Source of the DNA: Methylobacter sp.
GTDB taxonomy: Bacteria > Pseudomonadota > Gammaproteobacteria > Methylococcales > Methylomonadaceae
Assembly (NCBI GenBank): GCA_028716975.1
Contig: JAQUOU010000017.1
Location: 1 to 64,000, forward strand
Direction: 5' to 3'
Length of the DNA: 64,000 bases
Shown here: one piece after another, positions 19,056 through 29,716 of the stretch
Position numbering within the stretch: the first letter of the stretch is position 1
Layout of the letters: the number at the start of each line of letters is the position of its first letter
Translations under genes and position numbers: made by a program
Notes under the pieces: model-generated
Databases searched by the model: none
Seen by the model: only the letters and a program-made list of their open reading frames with translations
What the model was told of the DNA's origin: nothing

Positions 19056-20863
19056 TGACAATTAACAGTTTTTTGCAAATTGCGTTGTATGTAGCTGCCC
19101 TGCTGGCGCTGGCCAAGCCGTTAGGCTGGTATATGGCCAGGGTCTATGAGGATGAGCCGGCGGGTTTGAACCGCTTATTGGCGCCGGTCGAAACAGCGAT
19201 TTATCGCCTAAGCGGTGTGAATCCGAAACAGGAGATGCGCTGGACCGACTACGCCATCGCGCTGCTGATCTTCAATCTGCTGGGTGCATTGGCCGTCTTT
19301 GCACTGCAACGCCTGCAAGCCGGTCTGCCTTTTAATCCGCAGAGCCTGCCCGGCGTCAGTCCGGACTCGGCCTTCAACACGGCAGTCAGTTTTGCAACGA
19401 ATACCAACTGGCAGGGCTATGGCGGCGAAACAACAATGAGCTATCTGACCCAGATGCTGGGCCTGACGGTGCAGAATTTTGTATCCGCCGCTGCGGGCAT
19501 GGCGACGCTGGTCGCCCTAATACGTGGATTTGCCCGGCGTAAAGTGGATATTATCGGCAATTTCTGGGTAGATCTAACGCGTAGCACGCTATATATCCTG
19601 ATGCCGTTGTCACTGATTCTGGCTTTGGTACTGGCAGGCCAGGGTGTGGTGCAGACTTTCAGTCCCTATCAAACTGTGCCGCTGGTCGAATCAGTCACTT
19701 ATGAACAACCTAAGCTGGGCTCAGACAGCCAGGCTTTGAAAGACATCAACGGCAATCCAATTATGGAACAGGTCGAAGTCAAAGAGCAGCTCGTCGCTGT
19801 CGGGCCCGCGGCTTCACAAGTAGCCATCAAGCAACTCGGCACTAACGGCGGCGGCTTTTTCAACGTCAATTCGGCGCATCCGTTGGAAAATCCGACTCCG
19901 TTAAGCAATTTTCTGGAAATGCTGTCGATACTGCTGATCCCCGGAGCGCTGTGCTACACCTTCGGCATGATGGTGGGCGACACCCGGCAAGGCTGGGCGA
20001 TTCTGGCGGCGATGACACTGGTTTTCGTTGCGCTGATTTTTGTCGCGGTACCGGCGGAGCAAAGCGGTAACCCGGCACTGGCTGCATTGAGTGTCGATCA
20101 ATCGGCGAGCTTAACCCAGTCCGGCGGCAATATGGAAGGCAAGGAAACGCGGTTCGGCATTACCAATTCCGCTCTGTGGGCCGTCGCCACCACGGCAGCA
20201 TCCAACGGTTCGGTAAACTCAATGCACGACTCCTTCACGCCGATCGGCGGCATGGCGCCGATGTGGTTGATGCAATTGGGTGAAGTGATCTATGGAGGCG
20301 TCGGTTCAGGACTCTACGGCATGATCATGTTTGCGATTGTCGCGGTGTTTGTGTCCGGTTTGATGATAGGCCGCACGCCCGAATATCTGGGTAAAAAAAT
20401 AGAAGCCTACGAGATGAAAATGGCTGCGATCGCTATTCTGATTCCGCCGCTGGCCGTTTTGGGCGGTACTGCGCTCGCCGTCATGGTGGATGCCGGCAGG
20501 ACATCGGTCTTCAATCCGGACGCGCACGGTTTCAGCGAAGTGCTGTATGCCTTTTCGTCGGCGGGTAACAATAACGGCAGCGCTTTTGGCGGATTGTCGG
20601 CGAATACGCCTTTTTATAATGCGATGCTGGGGCTGGCTATGCTGTTCTCGCGCTATTGGCTGGCCGTTCCGGTACTCGCCATTGCCGGTTCCCTGGCCGC
20701 CAAGAAGATTGTGCCTACCGGCCCCGGCACCCTGCCGACCCACACTCCGCTGTTCGTCGTGTTACTGATCGGCACCGTACTATTGGTCGGCGCGCTTACC
20801 TTCATCCCGGCTCTGGCCCTGGGACCTGTGGTGGAACACCTGCAAATGATGGGCGCCCGCTAA
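19055..20863 (+). CDS. kdpA: K+-transporting ATPase subunit A (KdpA)
   Basis: KdpA is the potassium-selective channel-like subunit of the high-affinity Kdp pump. It is 602 residues, normal length, with about ten membrane segments. Selectivity-filter-like loops are visible (TNTNWQGYGGE, GTNGGGFFNVNSAHP, ATTAASNGSVNS, SSAGNNNGSAFGG), corresponding to the four pore loops of the K+-channel-like fold. The start ATG overlaps the kdpF stop codon by one base. It is followed 21 nt later by kdpB. Confidence 0.97.
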   Translation: MTINSFLQIALYVAALLALAKPLGWYMARVYEDEPAGLNRLLAPVETAIYRLSGVNPKQEMRWTDYAIALLIFNLLGALAVFALQRLQAGLPFNPQSLPGVSPDSAFNTAVSFATNTNWQGYGGETTMSYLTQMLGLTVQNFVSAAAGMATLVALIRGFARRKVDIIGNFWVDLTRSTLYILMPLSLILALVLAGQGVVQTFSPYQTVPLVESVTYEQPKLGSDSQALKDINGNPIMEQVEVKEQLVAVGPAASQVAIKQLGTNGGGFFNVNSAHPLENPTPLSNFLEMLSILLIPGALCYTFGMMVGDTRQGWAILAAMTLVFVALIFVAVPAEQSGNPALAALSVDQSASLTQSGGNMEGKETRFGITNSALWAVATTAASNGSVNSMHDSFTPIGGMAPMWLMQLGEVIYGGVGSGLYGMIMFAIVAVFVSGLMIGRTPEYLGKKIEAYEMKMAAIAILIPPLAVLGGTALAVMVDAGRTSVFNPDAHGFSEVLYAFSSAGNNNGSAFGGLSANTPFYNAMLGLAMLFSRYWLAVPVLAIAGSLAAKKIVPTGPGTLPTHTPLFVVLLIGTVLLVGALTFIPALALGPVVEHLQMMGAR

Positions 20864-20884
20864 GCGGCCCGATTGGAGAATCAT

Positions 20885-22957
20885 ATGAGCAATAAATCAG
20901 TTTCAACATCTTTAATGAGTCCGCAAATTTTTCAGGAAGCTGTGCTTGACTCCTTCCGTAAGCTGACACCGAGGCAGCAGTGGAAAAATCCGGTGATGTT
21001 TGTCGTCTATATCGGCAGCCTGCTGACCACGGTTCTTTGGCTGCAGGCCTTGACTGGCGAGGGCGAGGCGCCGGCCGGATTCATTTTGGCTGTAGCTCTG
21101 TGGCTGTGGTTCACCGTGCTGTTCGCCAATTTTGCCGAGGCGGTCGCCGAAGGGCGAAGCAAAGCGCAGGCGGCTTTTCTGCGTAGCGCCAAACGCGACA
21201 TTGCGGCGAAAAAGCTCGATGAGCCGCGCTACGGCTCCAATTATTCAAAAATATCGGGATCGACTCTGCGGCGCGGCGATGTCGTGCTGATCGAAGCCGG
21301 CGATTTCATCCCCGGCGATGGCGACGTCATTGAGGGCGTGGCCTCGGTGGACGAAAGCGCCATCACCGGCGAAAGCGCGCCGGTAATACGCGAATCCGGC
21401 GGTGACTTCAGTTCGGTAACCGGCGGCACCCGGGTACTGTCGGACTGGCTGGTAGTGCGCATCAGCGTCAATCCGGGCGAAGCTTTCCTGGATCGCATGA
21501 TTGCCATGGTAGAAAGCGCCAAGCGCCAGAAGACCCCGAATGAAATCGCCTTGACCATTTTGCTGGTAGCGCTGACATTGATCTTTTTGATGGCTACCGT
21601 TACGCTGCTGCCTTATTCGCTTTATGCAGTGGCAACCGCCGGAGCTGGAAGCCCTATCTCGATTACTGTATTGGTGGCTTTGCTGGTTTGTTTGATTCCA
21701 ACGACTATCGGCGGCTTGCTGTCGGCGATTGGCGTGGCCGGTATTGGCCGGATGATGCAGAAAAATGTGGTCGCCACCTCCGGCCGTGCAGTGGAAGCGG
21801 CCGGCGACATTGATGTCTTGCTGCTCGACAAGACCGGCACCATAACGCTCGGCAATCGCCAGGCCGCTGCTTTTATTCCAGTCAGAGGAGTTTCCGACAA
21901 AGAACTTGCCGATGCCGCCCAATTGGCTTCACTGGCGGACGAAACGCCGGAAGGACGAAGCATCGTAATTCTGGCAAAGCAGAAGTTCGGTTTCCGGGAA
22001 AGAGAAATTCATACATTGGGCGCCACTTTCGTTCATTTCAGTGCTCAAACCCGGATGAGCGGTGTGAATATTGAAGGCCGCCAGATACGCAAGGGCGCTC
22101 ACGATGCCATACGCAGCTATGTTGAAGACTTGGGCAGCAAGTTCCCGCCGGAACTGCAGAAAATGGTCGATGACGTAGCACGCCGCGGCAGTACGCCGTT
22201 AGTAGTCGCTGAAGGTCCTCGTGCCCTGGGTGTCATAGAACTCAAGGATATTGTCAAAGGCGGGATTAAGGAACGGTTTGCCGAGTTGCGTCAGATGGGT
22301 ATCAAAACCATCATGATTACCGGCGATAATCGTTTGACGGCCGCAGCGATTGCTGCCGAAGCGGGTGTCGATGATTTTCTGGCTGAAGCTACGCCGGAAG
22401 CGAAGCTGAAATTAATCAGGCAATATCAAGCCGAGGGGCGTTTGGTCGCGATGACCGGTGACGGCACTAACGATGCGCCGGCACTCGCCCAGGCCGATGT
22501 CGCGGTAGCGATGAACAGCGGCACCCAGGCGGCCAAGGAAGCCGGCAATATGGTGGATCTCGATTCGAACCCAACCAAATTAATCGAGATTGTTGAAACC
22601 GGCAAACAGATGCTGATGACACGCGGCGCCTTGACAACATTCAGTATCGCCAATGACGTAGCGAAATATTTCGCGATTATTCCGGCCGCGTTCGCAACCA
22701 CTTATCCGGTGCTTGACGTATTAAATGTAATGAGACTGGCATCGCCGGCCAGCGCCATTCTGTCGGCAGTAATTTTCAATGCCTTGATCATCGTTGCGCT
22801 GATACCGCTGGCATTAAAAGGAATCAAATACCGGCCGGTCGGCGCCGCCCTGCTGTTGCAAAACAATTTACTGGTTTACGGCGCAGGCGGATTGATCGTT
22901 CCATTTATCGGCATCAAGGCGATTGACCTGATTCTGGTCAATCTGGGTCTAATATAA
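20885..22957 (+). CDS. kdpB: K+-transporting P-type ATPase subunit B (KdpB)
   Basis: KdpB is the catalytic P-type ATPase subunit. From ATG 20885 (GGAG 6 nt upstream) it is 690 residues; an in-frame TTG at 20873 would add four residues but is less likely. It has the TGES motif in [12 protein letters not shown], the phosphorylated Asp in [13 protein letters not shown], the KGA loop (IRKGAHDAI) and the [20 protein letters not shown] hinge. All P-type landmarks are present, so it should be active. kdpC follows after 10 nt. Confidence 0.97.
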   Translation: MSNKSVSTSLMSPQIFQEAVLDSFRKLTPRQQWKNPVMFVVYIGSLLTTVLWLQALTGEGEAPAGFILAVALWLWFTVLFANFAEAVAEGRSKAQAAFLRSAKRDIAAKKLDEPRYGSNYSKISGSTLRRGDVVLIEAGDFIPGDGDVIEGVASVDESAITGESAPVIRESGGDFSSVTGGTRVLSDWLVVRISVNPGEAFLDRMIAMVESAKRQKTPNEIALTILLVALTLIFLMATVTLLPYSLYAVATAGAGSPISITVLVALLVCLIPTTIGGLLSAIGVAGIGRMMQKNVVATSGRAVEAAGDIDVLLLDKTGTITLGNRQAAAFIPVRGVSDKELADAAQLASLADETPEGRSIVILAKQKFGFREREIHTLGATFVHFSAQTRMSGVNIEGRQIRKGAHDAIRSYVEDLGSKFPPELQKMVDDVARRGSTPLVVAEGPRALGVIELKDIVKGGIKERFAELRQMGIKTIMITGDNRLTAAAIAAEAGVDDFLAEATPEAKLKLIRQYQAEGRLVAMTGDGTNDAPALAQADVAVAMNSGTQAAKEAGNMVDLDSNPTKLIEIVETGKQMLMTRGALTTFSIANDVAKYFAIIPAAFATTYPVLDVLNVMRLASPASAILSAVIFNALIIVALIPLALKGIKYRPVGAALLLQNNLLVYGAGGLIVPFIGIKAIDLILVNLGLI

Positions 22958-22967
22958 GGAGTTAGCC

Positions 22968-23543
22968 ATGATTAAACATTTCAAACCAGCGATTATTTTA
23001 TTTATTATATTGAGTGTGTTAACGGGCGTGATATATCCAGCCTTGGTAACAGGTCTTGCGCAGCTTCTGTTTTTCCATCAGGCTAATGGCAGCCTGATGA
23101 CAGACAGCAGCGGCAAGACCACAGGTTTCCGTCTGATCGGGCAGCCTCTCAGCAGCCCCGGTCATTTTTGGGGACGGCCTTCAGCCACTGGGCCATTTCC
23201 TTATAATGCCGGCGCCTCCAGCGGCTCAAACCTGGGTCCGACCAATCCTGCGCTCATCGATGCGGTTAAAGTTCGTATTCAGGCTTTAAAAGCAGCGGAT
23301 CCTGGCAATAAGGCGCCGATTCCGGTTGACCTGATTACGGCATCGGGCAGCGGCCTGGATCCGCATATCAGCCCTGCAGCGGCGGATTATCAAATCAACC
23401 GCGTGGCCAAGGCGCGTCACATGAAACCGGAAAAAGTCCGTTCCCTGGTCGATGCGAACACGGAATCCCGTCAATGGTGGTTGCTCGGAGAGCCGCGGGT
23501 CAACGTCCTGACATTAAATCTGGCATTGGATGCTGTTCATTAG
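22968..23543 (+). CDS. kdpC: K+-transporting ATPase subunit C (KdpC)
   Basis: KdpC is the single-span accessory subunit that helps ATP binding in KdpFABC. At 191 residues it is of normal length. It has an N-terminal membrane helix, then the conserved GQPLSSPGHFWGRPSAT and LITASGSGLDPHISPAAADY stretches and the C-terminal VNVLTLNLALD. It is preceded by AAGGAG and lies 10 nt after kdpB. Confidence 0.96.
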   Translation: MIKHFKPAIILFIILSVLTGVIYPALVTGLAQLLFFHQANGSLMTDSSGKTTGFRLIGQPLSSPGHFWGRPSATGPFPYNAGASSGSNLGPTNPALIDAVKVRIQALKAADPGNKAPIPVDLITASGSGLDPHISPAAADYQINRVAKARHMKPEKVRSLVDANTESRQWWLLGEPRVNVLTLNLALDAVH

Positions 23544-23570
23544 TTAAGACAAAAGACGGGAGGCTGAAGT

Positions 23571-24488
23571 ATGGAACAGGAACAAAAGAAAGAAAGTAGC
23601 CTAACTGTTTTCTTGCCATGGGCGCTAACGCTTGTTGTCCTGGTCGCCTTCACTTTATATAGCTATAAGCATAAAGTGGATTCTAATCCATTCGAGCGGC
23701 AGCTTAAGAAGATTGATTTATTATCAACGATGAGGATTCATCTTCTCCAAGCCATTGAGGACGAGAAGAATGCCGTTCTAGCCATTACTGATGAGGCATC
23801 AGAAGACTTTGCCGCTCAAGCCAGGAAGGCTGCTGATGGCGTAGAAAACAACCGTAAGGAAATCGAAGCCATCATTCATCAGGAGAAGCTCCCGCGAGAG
23901 ATAGAGATGATGAATGAATTCAATGCCTGTTGGTCTCAATTTAGACAATTAGACGAAACAATTCTGGATCTGGCTACTCAAAATACTAATCTCAAAGCCC
24001 AAAAGATCTCGGCAACGCAATGCGCCCGCGAAATGAAACGTTTCGAACAAAGCTTAAACCGGATCATCCTCCGAAATTCAAGGAATAGCCAGCATAACAA
24101 GGCCGTTATACTCTCGTATGAAGCGCTCACTGCCGCACTGAATATATTTGTTCTCCATAAGCCTCATATTGAAGCAGCGGACGATCAACGAATGGATAAA
24201 ATCGAACAACGTATCAGCTCTTATGACACATCAGCCAAAAAGGCTCTTAAGTCTCTTCGCAGCATTGCCGGTTCTGGCGACTATGAAGATGTTAAAAATG
24301 CAGAAACTGCCTACGAACAATTCATGAACCTGAATAATGAGGTCTTGAGGCTTTCCCGGATGAATACAAATATCAAGTCAGCAGAATTATCCCTTGGCAA
24401 GAAAAAGTTAATTTCTTCAGAATGCCAGGAGATTCTCGCCCTCCTCCACGAGACTGTTCAAACCCAGCAGTTCAATGCGGCCAGATAG
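23571..24488 (+). CDS. Unknown single-span protein with helical-bundle periplasmic domain in the kdp operon
   Basis: This 305-residue protein has a short cytoplasmic N-terminus, one transmembrane helix (residues ~12-28) and a long all-helical, charged remainder with no second membrane span and no catalytic motif. The repeated TNLKAQKISATQC and TNIKSAELSLGKK patterns suggest two related halves. The layout resembles the four-helix-bundle ligand domain of chemoreceptors or sensor kinases, but it lacks any signalling domain. It sits between kdpC (27 nt) and kdpD (132 nt), with GGAGG before its start. A role with Kdp or its sensor is plausible from position only. Confidence 0.7.
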   Translation: MEQEQKKESSLTVFLPWALTLVVLVAFTLYSYKHKVDSNPFERQLKKIDLLSTMRIHLLQAIEDEKNAVLAITDEASEDFAAQARKAADGVENNRKEIEAIIHQEKLPREIEMMNEFNACWSQFRQLDETILDLATQNTNLKAQKISATQCAREMKRFEQSLNRIILRNSRNSQHNKAVILSYEALTAALNIFVLHKPHIEAADDQRMDKIEQRISSYDTSAKKALKSLRSIAGSGDYEDVKNAETAYEQFMNLNNEVLRLSRMNTNIKSAELSLGKKKLISSECQEILALLHETVQTQQFNAAR

Positions 24489-24620
24489 GGAGCTCGCCTG
24501 ATCCTGCCTTCAAAATACCGGGTGAATATGTCTTTGTGGCTGTCGCGGGGCAGGCATTCTGTGCAGCCATCCATACGTTAACAACTGTCATTACATGAAA
24601 CCGCATATAGAAAGCAACCC

Positions 24621-27365
24621 ATGAATAACGAACGCCCAGACCCCGATGAATTACTCGCTCGCTTCGAGCGTGATAAAGCCAAAGCCCGGCGCGGCCGGCT
24701 GAAGATTTTTTTTGGCGCGGCGGCAGGCGTAGGCAAGACTTATGCCATGCTGCTGGCAGCCAGGGAAAAACGGTCTGAAAATACTGATATTATCGTAGGC
24801 CTGGTGGAAACGCATGGCCGCAAGGAAACGGCCCTCCTGCTGGAAGGGCTGGAGGTGTTGCCGCCCAAGCTGATTGAATACCGCGGGACGACTTTGCGGG
24901 AGTTCGACCTGGATGCAGCCCTCAAGCGCAAGCCCTCGATTATTCTGGTTGATGAACTGGCGCATACGAATGCGCAGGGCTGCAGGCATCCCAAGCGTTG
25001 GCAGGATATCGAAGAACTCCTCGATGCCGGCATTGATGTGTATACCGCGCTCAATGTGCAGCATCTGGAAAGCCTTAATGACGATATTGGCCAGATTTCC
25101 GGCATACGGGTTTGGGAAACTGTGCCGGATACGGTGTTTGAAGAGGCCAATGAGGTCGAGCTGGTAGACCTGCCGCCCGACGAGCTGCTTAATAGACTCA
25201 AAGAGGGCAAGGTTTATTTGCCGCAACAGGCTCAGGAAGCCATCAAAAATTTTTTCCGCAAAGGTAATCTCATTGCGTTGCGCGAACTGGCGCTGCGGCA
25301 AACGGCTAACCGGGTCGATGCGCAGATGCTGGATTACCGCGAGGATAATGCCATCCGTGAAATTTGGCAGGTCAATGAGCGCATTATGGTCTGCATAGGC
25401 GCCAATGCAATAGCGGAACGCCTGGTCCGTGCCGGAAAACGTCTTGCCAACAGTTTGCGCGCCGAATGGCTCGTAGTGTACGTCGAAACACCCGAGCTGC
25501 AGCGGCTGCCGGCGGAAAAACGGGATGGCGTGTTACGGATTCTGCGTCTTGCGGAACAACTCGGCGCAGAGACGGTTACGCTGAGTGCGCCCGACATGAG
25601 CGCAGCCATCGTCAACTTTGCCAATGAGAGGAACATCACCAAAATCGTTATCGGAAAGCCGACCCGGAGAGGATTGAAGCGTTTGCTGTTCGGCTCCATC
25701 GTGGATATATTGATCAGCCATGCGCACAATATTAATCTGTATCTCTTGGGCAGCCCTCAAGGAGGGGATGACAGCAAGGGCGCCAGACTGTCAGAACAGT
25801 CACTTTACCGGAAAAGCCCGCTTCCCGGGCTCAGCGCAAGACTCTCGACACGAAAAAAAGGCTATTACCTTGGCTATATATGGGCCGTAGTCGTGACGCT
25901 ATCCAGCGCCCTGCTAGCGCGTCTGATGTTCGGCAGGTTTGAACTGGCCAATTTGATCATGTTTTTTTTGCTGGGCGTGGTTTTCATTGCCACCCGCTTC
26001 GGCCGGGGGCCCTCGATTCTGGCCTCTTTTCTCGGAGCCGCCATATTTGACTTTTTCTTTGTTACGCCCTTCTTCAGTTTTTCGGTATCGGACAGTCAAT
26101 ACCTGGTAACCCTCGCGACGATGTTAACTGTGGGGATGGTTATTAGCAACCTGATGGCGAATGTACGTTCCCAGGCCAAGGTAGCCGCCCATCGGGAGCG
26201 GCGCGCGACGGTTCTTTACGCGATGAGCAAGGATCTTGCAACCAGCCGGAATGAGGATGAGATCGTACGCACGGCGGTGCGCCATCTGCATTCGGAATTC
26301 GGCAGCCACAATGTCATTTTGTTCGCTGATCCCGATGGGCGGATTGTCTACCCGAAAGATCCGGGTATTCGGGAATCGCTGCATGCCGCTGACCTTAGCG
26401 TGGCACAGTGGGTTTTGGATAATAACGAGATTGCCGGTCAGGGAACCCATACCCTGGCGGGCGCCGAAGCCGTTTATTTTCCTCTCAGCAATGGCGAATC
26501 AGTGCTGGGGGTTTTGGTATTGCTGCCCGTCAACTTGCGCAGGATATTCCTTCCCGAACAACAGAAGTTGCTGGATACGTTTCTCCGGCAGATTGCCCAG
26601 GCGATTACACGAGTCAGGTTGGCCGAGCAAGCCAAAAAAACGCAAGTGGATATGGAAGCCGAGCGTTTACGCAATTCGCTGCTCAGTTCCATTTCCCATG
26701 ATTTGCGCACGCCGCTCGCGACCATCGTCGGTTCAGCCAGCACTTTAGTGGAGGAAGACGACACACTCAAGGCGGAAGACAAGCTTGAACTGAGCCGCGC
26801 CATTTACGATGAAGCCCAACGGATGTCGAATCTGGTCAATAATATCCTGGATATGGCGCGGCTTGATGCCGGCGCTATTGATCTGAATAAACAGTGGTAT
26901 CCGCTTGAGGAAATTATCGGAGCCGTATTGACGCATTTGCAAAAACGCCTGGCAGACCGTCTGGTAACCGTTAAGTTGCCTCCCGGCATCCCCATGATTT
27001 ATGTCGACGCCGTTATGATCGAACAGGTTTTGATCAATCTGCTGGAAAACATTCTGCGTTATACTCCGGAAAGAAGCGCCGTGGAAATTATGGCGGAAGC
27101 CTCTTCTGATACGGTGGAAATCTCGGTAGCCGATCAGGGGCCTGGCATCCCTAAAGGCTACGAAAACCAGCTGTTTGAAAAATTTTATCGGGTTCGCCAC
27201 GAAGCGGCGCAAAGCGGGGTGGGGCTAGGGTTGGCAATTTGCCGGGCCATCATTGAAGCGCATGGAGGGAGCATTCAGGCACAAAACCGGCCAACAGGGG
27301 GGGCTGTATTTTCGTTCTTGATCCCCCTGGATCGCACGCCACCGGTGATGAGGCCGGAAGAATGA
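24621..27365 (+). CDS. kdpD: Osmosensitive K+ channel histidine kinase KdpD
   Basis: KdpD senses K+ limitation and osmotic stress and phosphorylates KdpE. The 914-residue protein has the full layout: the N-terminal KdpD domain with Walker A FFGAAAGVGKT (residues ~31-41) and Walker B ILVDELAHTN; a universal-stress-protein domain (VMVCIGANA... KIVIGKPTRRG); four membrane helices near 415-500; a GAF-like domain; the H box SSISHDLRTPLATIVGS; N box INLLENILRYTP; and G boxes ADQGPGIPKG and GVGLGLAICRAI. It is followed 22 nt later by kdpE. Confidence 0.96.
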   Translation: MNNERPDPDELLARFERDKAKARRGRLKIFFGAAAGVGKTYAMLLAAREKRSENTDIIVGLVETHGRKETALLLEGLEVLPPKLIEYRGTTLREFDLDAALKRKPSIILVDELAHTNAQGCRHPKRWQDIEELLDAGIDVYTALNVQHLESLNDDIGQISGIRVWETVPDTVFEEANEVELVDLPPDELLNRLKEGKVYLPQQAQEAIKNFFRKGNLIALRELALRQTANRVDAQMLDYREDNAIREIWQVNERIMVCIGANAIAERLVRAGKRLANSLRAEWLVVYVETPELQRLPAEKRDGVLRILRLAEQLGAETVTLSAPDMSAAIVNFANERNITKIVIGKPTRRGLKRLLFGSIVDILISHAHNINLYLLGSPQGGDDSKGARLSEQSLYRKSPLPGLSARLSTRKKGYYLGYIWAVVVTLSSALLARLMFGRFELANLIMFFLLGVVFIATRFGRGPSILASFLGAAIFDFFFVTPFFSFSVSDSQYLVTLATMLTVGMVISNLMANVRSQAKVAAHRERRATVLYAMSKDLATSRNEDEIVRTAVRHLHSEFGSHNVILFADPDGRIVYPKDPGIRESLHAADLSVAQWVLDNNEIAGQGTHTLAGAEAVYFPLSNGESVLGVLVLLPVNLRRIFLPEQQKLLDTFLRQIAQAITRVRLAEQAKKTQVDMEAERLRNSLLSSISHDLRTPLATIVGSASTLVEEDDTLKAEDKLELSRAIYDEAQRMSNLVNNILDMARLDAGAIDLNKQWYPLEEIIGAVLTHLQKRLADRLVTVKLPPGIPMIYVDAVMIEQVLINLLENILRYTPERSAVEIMAEASSDTVEISVADQGPGIPKGYENQLFEKFYRVRHEAAQSGVGLGLAICRAIIEAHGGSIQAQNRPTGGAVFSFLIPLDRTPPVMRPEE

Positions 27366-27387
27366 ATTGCTGGCTTGTGGAATAGCC

Positions 27388-28083
27388 ATGACTAATGCAA
27401 ACCCTAATATTGTTATCATAGAGGATGATCCCGCGATACGCCTGTTTTTGCGAACAGGCCTGGGTGTTCATGGCTTCAAGGTGTTCGAAGCCGCCAGCGG
27501 ACGGCAAGGCATTGTTGAAGCAGGCGTACGCAAACCCGACCTCATCATTCTTGATTTGGGATTGCCCGATATGGATGGTGTTGACGTGATCAAAACAATA
27601 CGGGAATGGTCAGTCATGCCTATTATTATTTTGTCCGCACGCAGCGCCGAGCAGCATAAAATCAATGCGCTGGATGCGGGTGCCGACGATTATCTGAGCA
27701 AACCGTTCGGTTTAGGTGAATTACTGGCCCGGATCCGGGTAGCCATGCGGCATTCGGTAAGCAGCCCTGAGCAGGATCAGAGCGGTGTTTTTACAACCGG
27801 CGCGCTAAAAGTCGATTTATTAAAACGGCAGGTCGTAGTTGACGATAAGGAAATTCATCTTACCCCGATTCAGTACCGGCTATTGTCGGTACTGATTAAA
27901 AATGCCGGCAAAGTATTAACGCATCAATACCTGCTCAAGGAAGTCTGGGGGCCGTCCTATAAGGATAATTCGCATTACCTGCGGATTTACATGAGCCAGC
28001 TCAGGCAAAAGCTTGAAACGGACCCGACTCAACCGCAGTATTTATTGACGGAATCGGGTATAGGCTACCGGCTAAAGGTCTAA
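27388..28083 (+). CDS. kdpE: Kdp response regulator KdpE
   Basis: KdpE is an OmpR/PhoB-type activator of kdpFABC. From ATG 27388 it is 231 residues; the upstream TTG at 27367 is not needed. The receiver has IEDDPAIR, the phospho-acceptor Asp in LIILDLGLPDMDG, and the Lys in DYLSKPFG. The C-terminal winged helix has LTPIQYRLLSVLI and the wing TESGIGYRL. It completes the kdpFABC-X-kdpDE locus. Confidence 0.96.
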   Translation: MTNANPNIVIIEDDPAIRLFLRTGLGVHGFKVFEAASGRQGIVEAGVRKPDLIILDLGLPDMDGVDVIKTIREWSVMPIIILSARSAEQHKINALDAGADDYLSKPFGLGELLARIRVAMRHSVSSPEQDQSGVFTTGALKVDLLKRQVVVDDKEIHLTPIQYRLLSVLIKNAGKVLTHQYLLKEVWGPSYKDNSHYLRIYMSQLRQKLETDPTQPQYLLTESGIGYRLKV

Positions 28084-28170
28084 CTTCCGATATTTTCAAA
28101 ATCGGACGCCTCACCTGGATTTTCCAAATTCAGTTAATTATCTTCAAAACAGTCAATATATTGCGTTTAT

Positions 28171-28288
28171 CCTAAAAACCGCAGTGGGAATGTGAGAAAG
28201 CCGTTCGTGCTGAGCCCTTCGCCTGAGCTCAGGAGAGCCCTGTCGAGGCATGAACGGGATTTTGGAATGCTCAACTGAGGATTTTAGG
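28171..28288. repeat. Miniature element, CCTAAAAA-end family, copy 2, with REP core
   Basis: The ends CCTAAAAACCGCAGTG (28171-28186) and AACTGAGGATTTTAGG (28273-28288) are inverted repeats with three mismatches in 16 bp and match copy 1 at 1538-1663. The interior is a REP palindrome from CCGTTCGTGCTGAGCCC (28201) to CATGAACGG (28257). It lies between convergent kdpE and the erythromycin esterase gene, and may act as a transcription barrier. Confidence 0.7.
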
Positions 28289-28356
28289 TTTATTCACGCC
28301 CGCGATATTAAAGTAGTTTAAGGGCCGCCTTTAAAATTTAACCCAATTTGTATTTC

Positions 28357-29694
28357 TTAAATGCCGGTAGGGAAAGTCTCGGGCAACTCACCCCGTTCCC
28401 AAAGTGAAGTTCGCTCCAGCGGTTCTACTGCGCGCGTATGATCGAAATGAATGATGGCGTCGAACTGCGCGGACAGGTTCGCTTGGAAATAATGGCTGAT
28501 GCGTTCGGTCTCGGGGCGGTAAATTACCCCGATTGCGCGCTGCAGACGAGGCGGACGAAGGCTTGCCGCCGCCTTGCCGCCATCACGCAAGTTAAGCAGG
28601 AAGGATTTGGGTTGCAGCTTATGAAAGAGCGCTTCATAACTACCGGCGAGTGCCGGTCGCACCTGCTTGCGTTCGGCAATACCGCCCCAATCTGAAGCGG
28701 CCGTCACTGTGCCGCTGTGAGTGCTGAAGCCCACGAGCACGGCCTCTGCGCCATACTTTTCGCGCACCAGTTGCCCTACATTCCATTCACCCTGCTTGCC
28801 CATCTCGGTCGCCCGCGCGTCGCCCAGGTGAGAATTATGCTCCCACACGACGATCTTGGCTTCACGTTGCTGAATGTTGAGATGCGCCATGATCGCATCA
28901 AGTGTTTCGGCCATATGCCGGTCGCGCAGGTTCCACGATGAGACGCGTCCATGAAACATTAGCCGGTAATATTGCTCGGCATTTTTCACGAGCCGGGCGT
29001 TCTGCTCGGCAAAAAAGAAACTATCCATCGTCTCTCGCCCATCTCGCCGCACAAAGTCAGCGGCACTGAGCTGCAATTCAACCAACTGGTTCACCACATC
29101 GTTCTCACAGGATTCGGTAAGACCGAAACTTGCCGCATAGCCATAGGACTGCGGATCTTCGCCGAAGTGCTCGAAGCAGGAATAGCGGTAACGCGCTCGC
29201 TTCGCCGCCTCCTGATCCACTTTGTCCAGATAATTTAGCACAGCATCAATTGAACTGTGCAAACTGTAAAGGTCAAGTCCATAGAAACCAATCTTGGCTG
29301 CGTCTGAGCCCAGACCGTCATTATAACCACGCAGCCAGCCCAGAAAATCCAGTACATCGGCATTACGCCACATCCATGCAGGGAAGCGCTTGAAATCGCC
29401 AAGCGCATCTATCGCCTCGACGTCATCATTGTCAGCGCGCACATAGCGGTTAATACGATAGGCGTCCGGCCAGTCGGCTTCGACCGCGACCGCCGAGAAG
29501 CCTTTCTCCGTAATCAGCCGTTTGGTTATTTCTGCCCGCGCGCGGTAGAATTCGTGGGTGCCATGTGTAGCTTCGCCGAGCAGCACTAACCGGGCGTTAC
29601 CCACCAATTTCAGCAAGAGGTTATAATCGGCTTTCGTGCCGATGAAAGGATATGCAGATGCTTCAATTAATGACTCAACAGTTGTGGTCTGCAT
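28357..29694 (-). CDS. Erythromycin esterase family protein
   Basis: This 445-residue cytoplasmic protein of the EreA/ChaN-like esterase family has GEATHGTHEFYRARAEIT near residues 36-53 (catalytic-type His and Glu) and WEHNSHLGDARATEMG further on. Family members include macrolide esterases, but chromosomal copies linked to a phosphoribosyltransferase usually have unknown substrates, so resistance should not be assumed. The start has AGGAG 7 nt upstream. It lies 22 nt after the phosphoribosyltransferase gene and probably shares its transcript. Confidence 0.88.
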   Translation of the reverse strand: MQTTTVESLIEASAYPFIGTKADYNLLLKLVGNARLVLLGEATHGTHEFYRARAEITKRLITEKGFSAVAVEADWPDAYRINRYVRADNDDVEAIDALGDFKRFPAWMWRNADVLDFLGWLRGYNDGLGSDAAKIGFYGLDLYSLHSSIDAVLNYLDKVDQEAAKRARYRYSCFEHFGEDPQSYGYAASFGLTESCENDVVNQLVELQLSAADFVRRDGRETMDSFFFAEQNARLVKNAEQYYRLMFHGRVSSWNLRDRHMAETLDAIMAHLNIQQREAKIVVWEHNSHLGDARATEMGKQGEWNVGQLVREKYGAEAVLVGFSTHSGTVTAASDWGGIAERKQVRPALAGSYEALFHKLQPKSFLLNLRDGGKAAASLRPPRLQRAIGVIYRPETERISHYFQANLSAQFDAIIHFDHTRAVEPLERTSLWERGELPETFPTGI

Positions 29695-29716
29695 AGTGTT
29701 CTCCTTATGTTTCAGA

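Noticed and set aside
28357-29694. Macrolide resistance gene
   Set aside because: Family membership alone does not show activity on erythromycin, and there is no mobile or resistance context.
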